From an uncultured Lachnospiraceae bacterium (GTDB taxonomy: Bacteria; Bacillota; Clostridia; Lachnospirales; Lachnospiraceae): DNA of 43,125 nt. The notes under the pieces were generated by a model. It saw nothing but the letters and a program-made list of their open reading frames with translations, ran no database searches and was not told where the DNA came from. Each line of letters opens with the position of its first letter. Position 1 is the first letter of the stretch. The stretch is taken from positions 1 through 43,125 of the forward strand of contig CANOFO010000012.1 of the NCBI GenBank assembly GCA_947565305.1, given 5' to 3'. The position numbers and the translations under genes were made by a program. This document shows positions 15,350 to 24,706 of this stretch, in pieces.

Positions 15350-17998
15350 ATGAGCAAAGAACTTGCGAAAACATACGACCCTAAGGACATTGAGGACCGT
15401 CTTTATCGGAAATGGGAGGAGAATAAGTATTTCCATGCAGAGCCGGACATGAGTAAGAAACCTTTTACGATTGTGATGCCTCCGCCCAACATTACCGGGC
15501 AGCTGCATATGGGACATGCATTGGACAACACCATGCAGGATATCCTCATCCGCTATAAGCGTATGCAGGGATATAATGCGCTGTGGCAGCCAGGAACTGA
15601 CCATGCCTCTATCTCCACCGAGGTTAAGGTCATAGAGTCACTGAGGGAACAGGGGATTGATAAGAATGACCTGGGCAGGGAAGGATTTTTGGAGAAAGTA
15701 TGGGAGTGGAAGGAAGAATACGGTGGACGTATTATCCGCCAGCTTAAGAAAATGGGTTCCTCCGCAGATTGGGACAGGGAACGCTTCACGATGGATGAGG
15801 GCTGTTCAAAGGCGGTGCAGGAAGTATTTATCAAATTGTATGAGAAAGGTTTGATTTATAAAGGCTCCAGGATTGTCAACTGGTGCCCCGTATGTAAGAC
15901 ATCCATCTCAGACGCGGAGGTGGAGCATGAGGAACAGGAAGGGTTTTTCTGGCATATCAATTATCCGGTCAAGGGAGAAGAAGGAAGATTTGTGGAAATT
16001 GCAACCACCAGACCGGAGACACTTCTCGGCGATACAGCTGTTGCCGTCAACCCGGAGGATGAGCGTTACAAGGATATTATCGGCAAGACGCTGATTCTGC
16101 CGCTTGTGGGGCGTGAGATTCCGGTAGTGGCAGACCACTATGTGGATAAGGAATTTGGGACAGGCTGCGTGAAGATTACCCCGGCACATGACCCCAATGA
16201 CTTTGAGGTGGGGAAGCGCCATAACTTACCGGAGATTAATATATTGAATGATGACGCTACCATCAACGCCAATGGCGGCAAATATCAGGGCATGGACCGC
16301 TATGAGGCGCGGAAGCTGATGGTGCAGGAATTAGAGGAACAGGGGCTTTTGGTGAAAATAGTGCCCCATTCCCATAATGTGGGGACACATGACCGCTGCA
16401 GCACTACCGTGGAGCCGATGGTCAAGCAACAGTGGTTTGTGAAGATGGACGAGCTGATTAAGCCGGCGGTGGAGGCTGTCAAAAACGGCGAGATTAAACT
16501 GCTGCCGGAGCGCATGGATAAGACCTATTTTAACTGGACGGACAATATCAGGGACTGGTGTATTTCCCGGCAGCTCTGGTGGGGGCATCGGATTCCGGCT
16601 TATTACTGTGCAGACTGCGGGGAATTCGTGGTGGCAAGGGAGAATCCCGGCAAGTGCCCGAAATGCGGCTGTACGCATATGACGCAGGATGAGGATACCT
16701 TGGATACATGGTTTTCTTCTGCCTTGTGGCCGTTTTCCACTTTGGGATGGCCCGAGAAGACGGAAGACCTTGACTTTTTCTATCCCAACGATGTCCTGGT
16801 GACCGGGTATGATATTATTTTCTTCTGGGTTATCCGTATGATTTTCTCCGGCTATGAGCAGATGGGGAAAGCACCCTTTAAGACCGTATTGTTCCACGGT
16901 TTGGTAAGGGATTCCCAGGGGCGTAAGATGAGCAAGTCGCTCGGCAATGGCATTGATCCCTTGGAGGTTATTGAGAAATATGGAGCAGATGCCCTGAGGC
17001 TGACGCTGATTACCGGCAATGCACCGGGAAATGACATGCGTTTCTATTGGGAGCGCGTGGAGTCGGCAAGGAATTTTGCTAACAAAGTATGGAATGCTTC
17101 TCGTTTCATCATGATGAATATTGATGGGGGAGAGATTATGGAGCCATCGCTGGAACAGCTTAAGACAGGGGATAAGTGGATTCTTTCGAAGGTCAACACG
17201 CTAGCCAAAGACGTTACCGAGAATATGGATAAATTTGAGCTGGGGATTGCCGTGCAGAAAGTTTATGATTTTATCTGGGATGAATTCTGCGACTGGTACA
17301 TTGAGATTGCCAAAGCCAGGATGTCTAACAAAGAGGAAGACCCGGATTCGGCAAGATTTGCCATGTGGACGTTGAAGACGGTGCTGATCCAGGCATTGAA
17401 GCTGCTCCATCCTTATATGCCGTTTATTACGGAAGAAATTTTCTGTACGCTGCAGGATGATGAGCCGACGATTATGCTCTCTGAATGGCCGATATACCGC
17501 GAGGAATACCATTTTGCCGCTGAAGAGGAAGCAGTGGAGCATATTAAGGATTTGGTAAAGGGGATCCGCAATACGAGAGCAGAGATGAATGTCCCGCCCA
17601 GCAGGAAGGCGAAACTATATATTGTGACAGAGGATAAGGGGCTGCAGAATACATTTAAGACCATGAAGAGCGCATACAGCCGGCTTACCAGCGCCATCGA
17701 GGTTCAGGTGCAGGCAGATAAATCAGGAATCGGTGAGGATGCCGTGTCGGTTGTGATTCCTGGTGCAGTGGTTTACCTGCCGCTGGAAGACCTTGTGGAC
17801 CTTGAAAAAGAAGAAGAGAGACTCTTAAAAGAAAAAGAACGGCTTGCCAAAGAACTGTCACGCTCCAAGGGGATGCTTTCCAATGAGAAATTCTTAAACC
17901 GTGCGCCGGAAGCGAAGGTCCAGGAAGAGAGGGAGAAACTTGCAAAATATGAACAGATGATGGCACAGGTGGAAGAACGCCTGAATCAGATGAAATAG
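15350..17998 (+). CDS. valS: valyl-tRNA synthetase
   Basis: A class I aminoacyl-tRNA synthetase that charges tRNA-Val with valine using ATP. The 882-residue length is normal. Visible features: [17 protein letters not shown] with the HIGH-type motif at 53-56, the editing (CP1) domain with [17 protein letters not shown], a zinc-binding Cys cluster in the middle (CADCGEF and CPKCGC, about residues 420-445), [17 protein letters not shown], the KMSKS motif at 526-530, an anticodon-binding helical domain, and a C-terminal coiled-coil arm rich in Glu and Lys from about 810. The start follows AAGGAG seven to eight bases upstream. An LCP gene follows after 22 bases and is probably co-transcribed. Confidence 0.98.
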   Translation: MSKELAKTYDPKDIEDRLYRKWEENKYFHAEPDMSKKPFTIVMPPPNITGQLHMGHALDNTMQDILIRYKRMQGYNALWQPGTDHASISTEVKVIESLREQGIDKNDLGREGFLEKVWEWKEEYGGRIIRQLKKMGSSADWDRERFTMDEGCSKAVQEVFIKLYEKGLIYKGSRIVNWCPVCKTSISDAEVEHEEQEGFFWHINYPVKGEEGRFVEIATTRPETLLGDTAVAVNPEDERYKDIIGKTLILPLVGREIPVVADHYVDKEFGTGCVKITPAHDPNDFEVGKRHNLPEINILNDDATINANGGKYQGMDRYEARKLMVQELEEQGLLVKIVPHSHNVGTHDRCSTTVEPMVKQQWFVKMDELIKPAVEAVKNGEIKLLPERMDKTYFNWTDNIRDWCISRQLWWGHRIPAYYCADCGEFVVARENPGKCPKCGCTHMTQDEDTLDTWFSSALWPFSTLGWPEKTEDLDFFYPNDVLVTGYDIIFFWVIRMIFSGYEQMGKAPFKTVLFHGLVRDSQGRKMSKSLGNGIDPLEVIEKYGADALRLTLITGNAPGNDMRFYWERVESARNFANKVWNASRFIMMNIDGGEIMEPSLEQLKTGDKWILSKVNTLAKDVTENMDKFELGIAVQKVYDFIWDEFCDWYIEIAKARMSNKEEDPDSARFAMWTLKTVLIQALKLLHPYMPFITEEIFCTLQDDEPTIMLSEWPIYREEYHFAAEEEAVEHIKDLVKGIRNTRAEMNVPPSRKAKLYIVTEDKGLQNTFKTMKSAYSRLTSAIEVQVQADKSGIGEDAVSVVIPGAVVYLPLEDLVDLEKEEERLLKEKERLAKELSRSKGMLSNEKFLNRAPEAKVQEEREKLAKYEQMMAQVEERLNQMK

Positions 17999-18020
17999 AT
18001 AGGTCAAGGAGGAAACCGGA

Positions 18021-19094
18021 ATGGACAGAGAGGTACAGAATAGACATAAGAAAGGGAAGACCAGCAGGAAGAAACGTCAGAGGCGCAAGATTATCATAGT
18101 GGTCATTGTTGTTTTATTGGCGCTGCTGATGATTCCCATTGCTTTTTCCTGGAGCAAATATGACAAGATGGGCAAAGTGGTCATCAATGATAAAGAGGTC
18201 AAAATCAATGAACTGAGCCCAGAGACAAAGAAAGCAATGAAAAGCTATGAGAACATTGCGTTGTTTGGCCTTGACAACCGTGATATGGGCAGTCTTGAAA
18301 GAGGGAACAGCGATACGATTATTGTAGTAAGCATCAATAAGGATAGCGGAGAAATTAAGATGGCTTCCGTGTACCGTGATACCTACCTGGATATTGATGA
18401 AAATAAATTCCGCAAAGCGAATGCAGCATACGCCAATGGAGGACCCAAGCAGGCAATAGATATGCTGAATAAGAATCTGGATTTGAACATCACGGATTAT
18501 GTCAGCGTGGATTTTGGCGCATTGGTGGAGGCAGTTGACCTTTTGGGCGGAATAGAGATTGATGAACTTGATGCAGATGAGGCGAAATGGCTCAATGCCT
18601 ATGTAGATGATACAGTAAAGAATACCGGGTATGAGGATTATGTGCCATATGTTTCCGCAGGTGAGAATGTTCACTTAAATGGCGTTCAGGCGACAGCTTA
18701 TGCGCGAATCCGCTATGTAGGGCTTGATTATGGGCGTACGGAGCGGCAGAGGGAAGTAATCACTAAGATGTTTGAGAAAGCAAAACAGTGTGATTTGGTG
18801 ACCTTAAATAAGATGATGGATGAGATGCTGCCGCAGATTTCTACAAGCCTGAGCCCTACGGAGCTGCTTGGCCTTGCCTCGGGCGTTGCCAAGTACCATA
18901 TGGGAGAGAATACTGGTTTCCCATTTGACAAGGAATCTGGTGATGTGGGAAGTTTAGGGGACATGGTAATCCCAATAGACCTGGAAAACAATGTCATACA
19001 ACTGCATAAGTTTTTGTATGGCAATGAAGAGTACACGCCTTCTCAGACCGTTAAAGAACTGAGCGAGACTATCCATGCCAATACCGGGTATTAA
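18021..19094 (+). CDS. LytR-CpsA-Psr (LCP) family wall-polymer transferase
   Basis: LCP enzymes move undecaprenyl-linked polysaccharides or teichoic-acid-like polymers onto peptidoglycan at the outer face of the membrane. The 357-residue protein has a basic cytosolic N-terminus, one membrane helix at about 27-48 (IIIVVIVVLLALLMIPIAF) and an extracellular LCP domain at about 75-290. Family patterns include NIALFGLDNRD, SDTIIVVSINKDSGEIKMASVYRDTYLDI, KANAAYANGGP, VDLLGGIEIDE, LNGVQATAYARIRY and GRTERQREVI, with the conserved Arg and Asp residues expected for pyrophosphate and metal contacts. AAGGAGG lies just upstream of the start. It is close behind valS, without an obvious intervening promoter. 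A paralogue lies at 32323-33444 beside the glycosyltransferases. Confidence 0.93.
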   Translation: MDREVQNRHKKGKTSRKKRQRRKIIIVVIVVLLALLMIPIAFSWSKYDKMGKVVINDKEVKINELSPETKKAMKSYENIALFGLDNRDMGSLERGNSDTIIVVSINKDSGEIKMASVYRDTYLDIDENKFRKANAAYANGGPKQAIDMLNKNLDLNITDYVSVDFGALVEAVDLLGGIEIDELDADEAKWLNAYVDDTVKNTGYEDYVPYVSAGENVHLNGVQATAYARIRYVGLDYGRTERQREVITKMFEKAKQCDLVTLNKMMDEMLPQISTSLSPTELLGLASGVAKYHMGENTGFPFDKESGDVGSLGDMVIPIDLENNVIQLHKFLYGNEEYTPSQTVKELSETIHANTGY

Positions 19095-19101
19095 AATTGG
19101 G

Positions 19102-19131
19102 TTGACAGAGGCGTCAGTGCAAGCGTATGAT
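19102..19131 (+). promoter_or_regulatory. promoter for the secreted FN3 protein gene
   Basis: Perfect TTGACA (19102-19107), 18-base spacer and TATGAT (19126-19131), just after the LCP stop codon. It would give a leader of about 65 bases. Confidence 0.7.
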
Positions 19132-19204
19132 GTAGCTGTGAGGAATTATTTTGTATGGAATTAATGGCGGAAGCTATATGTTTGCAGGGAAAGAGGAGGT
19201 TCTT

Positions 19205-20449
19205 ATGAGAGAGGCATGGAAGTGTGTAAGGATATGCATCATGGCAGCAGCTTTTTTGCTGTTGCTGGGCGTAGGTGTAAATGCACAGGCGGCTCCGGCA
19301 CAGGTTCAGGGGCTGTATCAGGCATCAGGCAGTGCGAGTTCTGTCAAGGTAAAATGGGATGCCCTGATTGCAGATGGGATACGCTATAAAGTTGAATTAT
19401 CAGAAGATATTATGTTTTCCGGTGGGAAGACGGAGGAACGGTCTAATACAGAGTCGAATTTTTATGGCCTTTCTTCTGGAAGGAGTTATTTTGTGCGGGT
19501 AACCGCATTTACCAGAGAAAATGGCGAGGAGGTATATGGTACGCCATCGCGGCCATTGGAAGTTGTTACCGTACCGGAGAGAAGCAGTACGCAGAATCTG
19601 AGGCAGACAGCGGCAACGACAACGAGTATCACCGTAAAATGGGAGCAGAGCCCGGGAGCAAATGCATACCGGCTGGAATATTTTAAGTCAGGGGATACTG
19701 GTAACAGGAAAGTTGTGCCGTTAGGCAATGTCCTGACTTATACGGCAAGTAATCTCAGCAAAGATTCAGAGTATGCATTTTATGTGTATCCTGAGCGGAA
19801 GAGCACCAGCGGTTATCAGGCGAGCAGCGATTTGGGGTATTCTATATTTGGCTGTCCGGTACTGCCGGGCAAGGTGGAGGGACTTACGCCGTCCTTTAGC
19901 AGCCCAACGACCAAGTATATGGAATTATCATGGGACAGGCGTAACAGTGCAGACGGATATCAGTATGAAATTTATAGCATAGCTGGAAAAAAGGCGAAAA
20001 AGCTAATTTCTGATAAGAAAGATTACAATGGCAGCATGGAATCTGTTATGAGCAATAAGCTGGTAAAACCACAGTTTCTCAAAGTGAGGGTTCGTGCATA
20101 TGTTGTGTTGGGCAGCGGCACGAGATACGGAGCATGGTCTGGCTGGAAATATATTTCCAAGCAGCCGGAGATAAAGATTTCCAATGTCAGTGGAGGACAG
20201 AGGATATCGTGGAAGAAAGTGGGCGGTGCAGACAGTTATACACTCTATGTTTCCTCGAAGAGGGAGAATGGATATAAGAAAGTGAAGACGCTTTCTAAGA
20301 ATTCCATGACGGTAAAGAAATATGGCAGGTCTACGTTGAAATCCGGCAAGACATATTATTATACAGTTGTGGCAAATAAGAAAATAGGCAGGAAGACATA
20401 TAAAGGCAGCAAAACGCATTGTTATAGCCGTGTTTATTTCCGCGAGTAA
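19205..20449 (+). CDS. secreted protein with four fibronectin type III-like domains
   Basis: A 414-residue exported protein with no catalytic domain visible. The chosen ATG has GAGGAGG just upstream and puts a signal peptide at the N-terminus (hydrophobic core AAAFLLLLGVGV, cleavage near residues 29-30). An upstream in-frame ATG at 19151 lacks a ribosome binding site and would bury the signal. The mature part is about four FN3-type beta-sandwich repeats, each with a pattern like VKWDALIADGIRYKVELSED or ISWKKVGGADSYTLYVSSK and a Tyr-rich strand before the next repeat. The last repeat is very basic. The same repeat style occurs in the two wall hydrolases at 21900 and 24707, so it may bind wall glycans or act with them; this is inference. 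Confidence 0.75.
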   Translation: MREAWKCVRICIMAAAFLLLLGVGVNAQAAPAQVQGLYQASGSASSVKVKWDALIADGIRYKVELSEDIMFSGGKTEERSNTESNFYGLSSGRSYFVRVTAFTRENGEEVYGTPSRPLEVVTVPERSSTQNLRQTAATTTSITVKWEQSPGANAYRLEYFKSGDTGNRKVVPLGNVLTYTASNLSKDSEYAFYVYPERKSTSGYQASSDLGYSIFGCPVLPGKVEGLTPSFSSPTTKYMELSWDRRNSADGYQYEIYSIAGKKAKKLISDKKDYNGSMESVMSNKLVKPQFLKVRVRAYVVLGSGTRYGAWSGWKYISKQPEIKISNVSGGQRISWKKVGGADSYTLYVSSKRENGYKKVKTLSKNSMTVKKYGRSTLKSGKTYYYTVVANKKIGRKTYKGSKTHCYSRVYFRE

Positions 20450-20499
20450 TGAGGAAAATAGCCATGTTTACATGGATATTTGACGAATACCGTGAGAAT

Positions 20500-20531
20500 C
20501 AAATAACCCATTGCTTGCAGTGGGGTATTTG
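20500..20531 (+). terminator. hairpin between the FN3 gene and the GGDEF gene
   Basis: CAAATAACCCA (20500-20510) pairs with 20521-20531 at 10 of 11 positions around a 10-base loop. It is followed by GTTTCAAAT rather than a clean U-run, so it is a weak terminator or leader hairpin. A separate 6-bp palindrome, CCATGT/ACATGG, lies at 20462-20475. No c-di-GMP riboswitch sequence is recognised. Confidence 0.4.
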
Positions 20532-20577
20532 GTTTCAAATAAGAGAACATGGTATGGGAAGGTCATAAGGCGGTCAG

Positions 20578-21666
20578 ATGGTTAATAAGATAGAAAGACT
20601 ATTTCATTCAGCAGACGAAGCACAGATGGCGGACAGAGCAAGGTATTGTTTTCTGGCAGTTTTTTTGGGATGTGTCCATTCCCTGCTGGCAGTGGTAGGC
20701 ATATTGTTGATGTGCCTGCCACTTGCAATTACAAACATATTTGTGGCAGCGCTTGATTTTTTCAGTATCTGTGGAACAAAAGGGACAAAAAATTATTTTG
20801 TGCGCATAAGCATTCTCTATTTTGCTACCTGCAGCCAGTCATTGTTTTCCTGTGTCCTGTTGGGATGGAGTTATGGGTTTGCCACCTACAACCTGGTGAT
20901 GATTCCGGTGATGCTCTCTATGGTTTATCTGATGGAGCATGGGGAGAATTCCAGTAAGTATACGATTCCCTATACGCTGATAAACTGTATCTCTACCTTG
21001 GGATTCTGCTGGCTGCTATACAGGGGCGATCCCATTTACTATTATCCGGTTCCGACAGACCTGAGGGTTTCTTTTTTCAATAATATTATGGGATTTCTGC
21101 TGCTTTCCTGTTTCAGCGTTATGTTTATCCTGGAACTGACAGAGAATCGTAAGAAGCTGCAGGCAAGGAACGAGGAACTGCTGCGGCTGGCAAATTATGA
21201 TGAGCTGACAAAGCTTCGCAACCGTAGAAGTATTCTTAGCATTTGGAAGAACTTAGAACGTAAAGATTACTGTGTGGTTATGGGGGATGTCGATAATTTT
21301 AAGAAAGTTAACGATACCTATGGACATGAGAAAGGCGATGATGTTTTAAAACTGATTGCTTCGAGTATGACAGGTGCGGTGGATGCTATTGATTATGTAA
21401 GCCGCTGGGGCGGCGAGGAATTCCTGATGATTGTCTTTGGCAATATTGCCTATGCCCTCAAGGTTGTGGACCGTGTTCAGCAACAACTGCGGATGGCAGA
21501 TTTGCAGGCGGCTGGCAGGAAACTTACAGTTACAATGACATTCGGCGTCTGTGAAGCCAGTGAAGTTTCTGATGGCAACATCGATGAGATTATCCGCCGT
21601 GCGGATCAGCGGCTTTATCTGGGAAAGACCAGCGGGAAGAACTGTATCAAGATTCGGGATGAATAA
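20578..21666 (+). CDS. membrane-bound diguanylate cyclase (GGDEF)
   Basis: It likely makes the second messenger cyclic di-GMP from two GTP. The 362-residue protein has about six membrane helices in residues 20-185 with no known sensor family recognised, a short coiled linker (RKKLQARNEELLRLANYDELTKLRNRR), then a GGDEF domain at about 200-360. Catalytic elements look intact: VMGDVDNFKKVNDTYGHEKGDDVL with the metal Asp, and RWGGEEF at residues 276-282. The usual RxxD inhibitory site is changed: position 269 is Asp (DAID), so product inhibition may be lost. The ribosome binding site is weak (AAGGCGG region). It sits alone among wall genes. Confidence 0.9.
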   Translation: MVNKIERLFHSADEAQMADRARYCFLAVFLGCVHSLLAVVGILLMCLPLAITNIFVAALDFFSICGTKGTKNYFVRISILYFATCSQSLFSCVLLGWSYGFATYNLVMIPVMLSMVYLMEHGENSSKYTIPYTLINCISTLGFCWLLYRGDPIYYYPVPTDLRVSFFNNIMGFLLLSCFSVMFILELTENRKKLQARNEELLRLANYDELTKLRNRRSILSIWKNLERKDYCVVMGDVDNFKKVNDTYGHEKGDDVLKLIASSMTGAVDAIDYVSRWGGEEFLMIVFGNIAYALKVVDRVQQQLRMADLQAAGRKLTVTMTFGVCEASEVSDGNIDEIIRRADQRLYLGKTSGKNCIKIRDE

Positions 21667-21702
21667 CAACTTTTACATATTTCTTACATTAAGATTAATT
21701 AT

Positions 21703-21808
21703 AAAAAAGGCTGTTGCCAATGATGACTTCATACAATATATGGTATATTTTTGCATATGGGGCAGAATATGTATTGTATGTAGAATATTTTTGGCAACAG
21801 CCTTTTTT
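21703..21808. repeat. 106-bp long-hairpin element, bidirectional terminator or MITE-like
   Basis: Perfect 18-bp arms at 21703-21720 (AAAAAAGGCTGTTGCCAA) and 21791-21808 flank 70 bases. Inside, CATACAATA (21730-21738) pairs with TATTGTATG (21772-21780). The right arm ends in eight T residues and the left begins with A residues, so it could terminate transcription in both directions. The arm GGCTGTTGCCAA resembles ends of some insertion sequences, so a MITE origin is possible. Confidence 0.7.
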
Positions 21809-21899
21809 TTCCAGTTATTTCTGCTGGTTGTTTTTCAAAATGAAGTGTGATAGAATAAACGCGAATTATGAAAACCAATGTAGAAATGGAGTGAGAAAC

Positions 21900-24626
21900 G
21901 TGGGATCATTTAGAAAATGGATGGCAGCTTTTCTGGCAGTATGCGTGATGGTTACATCTCTGGGGATGGATGTATGGGCGCAGAGCATAGCCGATGAAGG
22001 GCAGGTATCGGAGCAGGAAAACGGAGCTGTCGGTGAAGGACAGCCAGAAACAAGGGATAGCGAAGAAGCGGATAATAAGCAAGCAGCAGGATTGCTGAAT
22101 TTTGCTATGGTGGAGAGCGCTCAGATTCAGACTCCGGGAGTACAGAATATTGCCGTAAGCCTGGGGAAGGATGGCATGAAAGTGGAGTATGCAGAGCTCA
22201 CCTACCAAAAAGCGACCGGGGAAGCCTTTACGGCAGAGGCGGCAGAGATTGCAGATAACATGGTAAAATTTACATTTGAATATACAGATAAAGCACAGAG
22301 CGGCATTTATGAACTGATAAGCGTACGGTATCGTGCAGAGGGCACAGAGTATGAGGTCAAATTTGCCGAAGTGGGCATGGAAGTGAGTTTTGGCGTTAAC
22401 CAGGAGAGCGATGATGAACCGGATGATATACTGATGGACAGCGAAGCACTCGGGGAATTGGAAGCCAATGTGGTGACTATGGATGAAAACGGCAATACAG
22501 TTTCCGAACAGTCTATCACCGATGTATTGCAGGAAGCGCAAACGGCAGATGTGGGCGCGCGTTCCGGGAGGGCTGTGACTAACGCGGACAAGAAGATGGT
22601 GATTGTGCTGGACCCAGGGCATGACAACGTCCATGCCGGAGCCCGGGGCAATGGATGTAAAGAGGAAGAATTGACGTTAAAGATTGCACAGTACTGTAAG
22701 GCAGAACTGCAGAAATATTCTGGCGTTACCATTTATATGACGAGGACGACCAATAATTGTGCCAACGGCGGTTATGCCGTATCTGCGTCTGAATGTAATG
22801 CCAGGCGGGTAGCGTATGGGGCATCCAAAAAAGCGGATGTCTATGTGAGCTTTCACCTGAATTCCAGTACGAGTTCTTCTCCCAGGGGCGTGGGCGTATA
22901 TTATCCCAACGGAAGTTACCGTCCTCAGCTTGGCGAAGAGGGCAAAGGGCTGGCTACGGATATTTACAAGCAGTTGAGCGCGCTGGGTCTGCAGACCTGG
23001 GCGGGCGGCATTCTGATTCGCAATTCGGAAGACAATACACGATATCCAGACGGTTCACTGGCGGATTATCTGGCAATTATACGCCGCAACAAAGAGGCAG
23101 GTATTCCAGCAGTGCTCATAGAACATGCATTTCTCAGCAATGCAGAGGATGTCAGCCAATTTTTGAATTCAAATGAGAAATTAAAGAATCTGGGAATTGC
23201 CGATGCGCAGGGAATTGCCGGATTTTATGGATTATCCATGAAAGGGGATGACCCACAGATAGAATGGACGAAATCTATCAAGAGTCAGAAACTGCGGATA
23301 AGCTGGGGAGAAGTGCAGGGCGCCGTATCCTACCAGGTGTACCGCAGCGATTCGGAGGAAGGCAAATTCGAGAATATAGCAGAGGTCAGCAAATGCCAGT
23401 ATGACGATAAGAAAGTACAGGCTGGAGTTACATATTTCTACAAAATATGCGCTGTATTTGAGGATGGGAAGAAATCTTCTTTTTCCGAAGTACATTCTGG
23501 CGCAACTTTGCAGATGCCGGTAATTTCAAGTGTTATCTCCAAGTCTGGGGGGAAACTGAAAGTCAGTTGGAAGGGTGTGAATGGAGCAACGGAATATGAG
23601 GTCTTGCGCAGCGAGGCGATTGATGGGAAATATGTAAAGATAGCCTCTACTGCCAAGAAAGCGTATATGGACAGCAAGCGTGAGACGCAGAAAGAATATT
23701 TCTATAAAGTACGTGCCAGGGGCGGAGAACAGAATGGCAGCAGCACGGATTCAGCGGCGGCTTCCGGTTGGGCAGTAAAACAGGTCGTTATCCGCAGCGT
23801 CAGCTCCGCTGACAGTAATTCGCTGCGCATCCGTTGGAAGAAAGTAGAAAATGCGTATGCTTACCGCATCCAGAGAAGCACTTCCAAAAAGGGAACGTAT
23901 AAGACGGTTGCCGAGGTCAAGGGCAACAAGACTTCTTATGTGAACAAAGGCCTGAAAGCAAAGAAAACATATTACTATAAGATTCAGGCGCTGAACCTTG
24001 TGGGCAATAAGACAGGGTATGGCAGTTACAGCAGCCCGGTATCGGGGCAGACAATTACAGGGACCTCTATGTCTTATGTGAAGTCGGTGAACAGCAGCAC
24101 CATGGAACTGAAATGGAAGAAAAATACATCTGCCTACGCATACAGCATTAAGCGCAGCAGGACAAAAAATGGGACATATGAGAAGATTGCGGAAATCCGT
24201 GACAAAAACATTACACAGTATCAGGATAAGCATGTTGTCAGCGGAAATCGGTATTATTATGTCGTAGAAGTGGTCAGCAACAAGAAAGGTGTAAAAGGTT
24301 ACAGCGGAAATTCCAAACCTGTTTCTGCAATCAGCCTGAAAAAAGTAAGCATTATCTCCATAGAGGATACAGAAGAAGGCTTTTTGCTCAATTGGGAGAA
24401 AGCGTCTGGCGCAAATTGTTACGAAATTTTGCGCAGCACGAAGGAAAAGAGCGGATTTACACAGATTGCCAAGGTAAAGGGCGCAGATTCGCTCAGTTAC
24501 ACAGATGGAACTGTGACAGAAGGAATGAAATATTACTATCGGATTCGTGCCGTGCGCGAAGGGAAACGTATGGGATATGGAAGTTATGGCAAAGTAGCCG
24601 AAAGCGCTAATTATAGAGAACAGTAA
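21900..24626 (+). CDS. secreted N-acetylmuramoyl-L-alanine amidase (Amidase_3) with five FN3 repeats
   Basis: A zinc amidase that cuts the bond between muramic acid and the stem peptide in peptidoglycan. The start is taken as GTG at 21900, preceded by GGAGTGAG; this gives a good signal peptide (about 1-27, cleavage after VWA). The in-frame ATG at 21714 lies inside the long hairpin and has no ribosome binding site. Residues about 30-220 are an acidic region of unknown fold. The Amidase_3 domain covers about 232-435, with probable zinc ligands H241 (DPGHD), E255 and H319 (SFHLN) and catalytic E408 (VLIEHAF). Five FN3-type repeats follow to the end, each with a Trp-Lys-Lys strand and a YYYKI-like strand. 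It probably works with the glucosaminidase-like protein downstream. Confidence 0.9.
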   Translation: MGSFRKWMAAFLAVCVMVTSLGMDVWAQSIADEGQVSEQENGAVGEGQPETRDSEEADNKQAAGLLNFAMVESAQIQTPGVQNIAVSLGKDGMKVEYAELTYQKATGEAFTAEAAEIADNMVKFTFEYTDKAQSGIYELISVRYRAEGTEYEVKFAEVGMEVSFGVNQESDDEPDDILMDSEALGELEANVVTMDENGNTVSEQSITDVLQEAQTADVGARSGRAVTNADKKMVIVLDPGHDNVHAGARGNGCKEEELTLKIAQYCKAELQKYSGVTIYMTRTTNNCANGGYAVSASECNARRVAYGASKKADVYVSFHLNSSTSSSPRGVGVYYPNGSYRPQLGEEGKGLATDIYKQLSALGLQTWAGGILIRNSEDNTRYPDGSLADYLAIIRRNKEAGIPAVLIEHAFLSNAEDVSQFLNSNEKLKNLGIADAQGIAGFYGLSMKGDDPQIEWTKSIKSQKLRISWGEVQGAVSYQVYRSDSEEGKFENIAEVSKCQYDDKKVQAGVTYFYKICAVFEDGKKSSFSEVHSGATLQMPVISSVISKSGGKLKVSWKGVNGATEYEVLRSEAIDGKYVKIASTAKKAYMDSKRETQKEYFYKVRARGGEQNGSSTDSAAASGWAVKQVVIRSVSSADSNSLRIRWKKVENAYAYRIQRSTSKKGTYKTVAEVKGNKTSYVNKGLKAKKTYYYKIQALNLVGNKTGYGSYSSPVSGQTITGTSMSYVKSVNSSTMELKWKKNTSAYAYSIKRSRTKNGTYEKIAEIRDKNITQYQDKHVVSGNRYYYVVEVVSNKKGVKGYSGNSKPVSAISLKKVSIISIEDTEEGFLLNWEKASGANCYEILRSTKEKSGFTQIAKVKGADSLSYTDGTVTEGMKYYYRIRAVREGKRMGYGSYGKVAESANYREQ

Positions 24627-24706
24627 AAGCCGCTGGCAGTCGGAGGCGGTAAGAGGATAAGAAAAAGGATATAAGAAGGGATTCATATTATGGAGGAAAA
24701 AGGGAT

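Noticed and set aside
20450..20577. Cyclic di-GMP riboswitch before the GGDEF gene
   Set aside because: The stretch has a simple hairpin only; conserved c-di-GMP aptamer sequence is absent.
21714..21899. Longer N-terminus for the amidase from ATG 21714
   Set aside because: It lies in the long hairpin element, lacks a ribosome binding site and would displace a clean signal peptide.
23751..24686. Minus-strand open frame of 311 codons
   Set aside because: Antisense shadow of the amidase FN3 repeats, with no recognisable domain or start signal.
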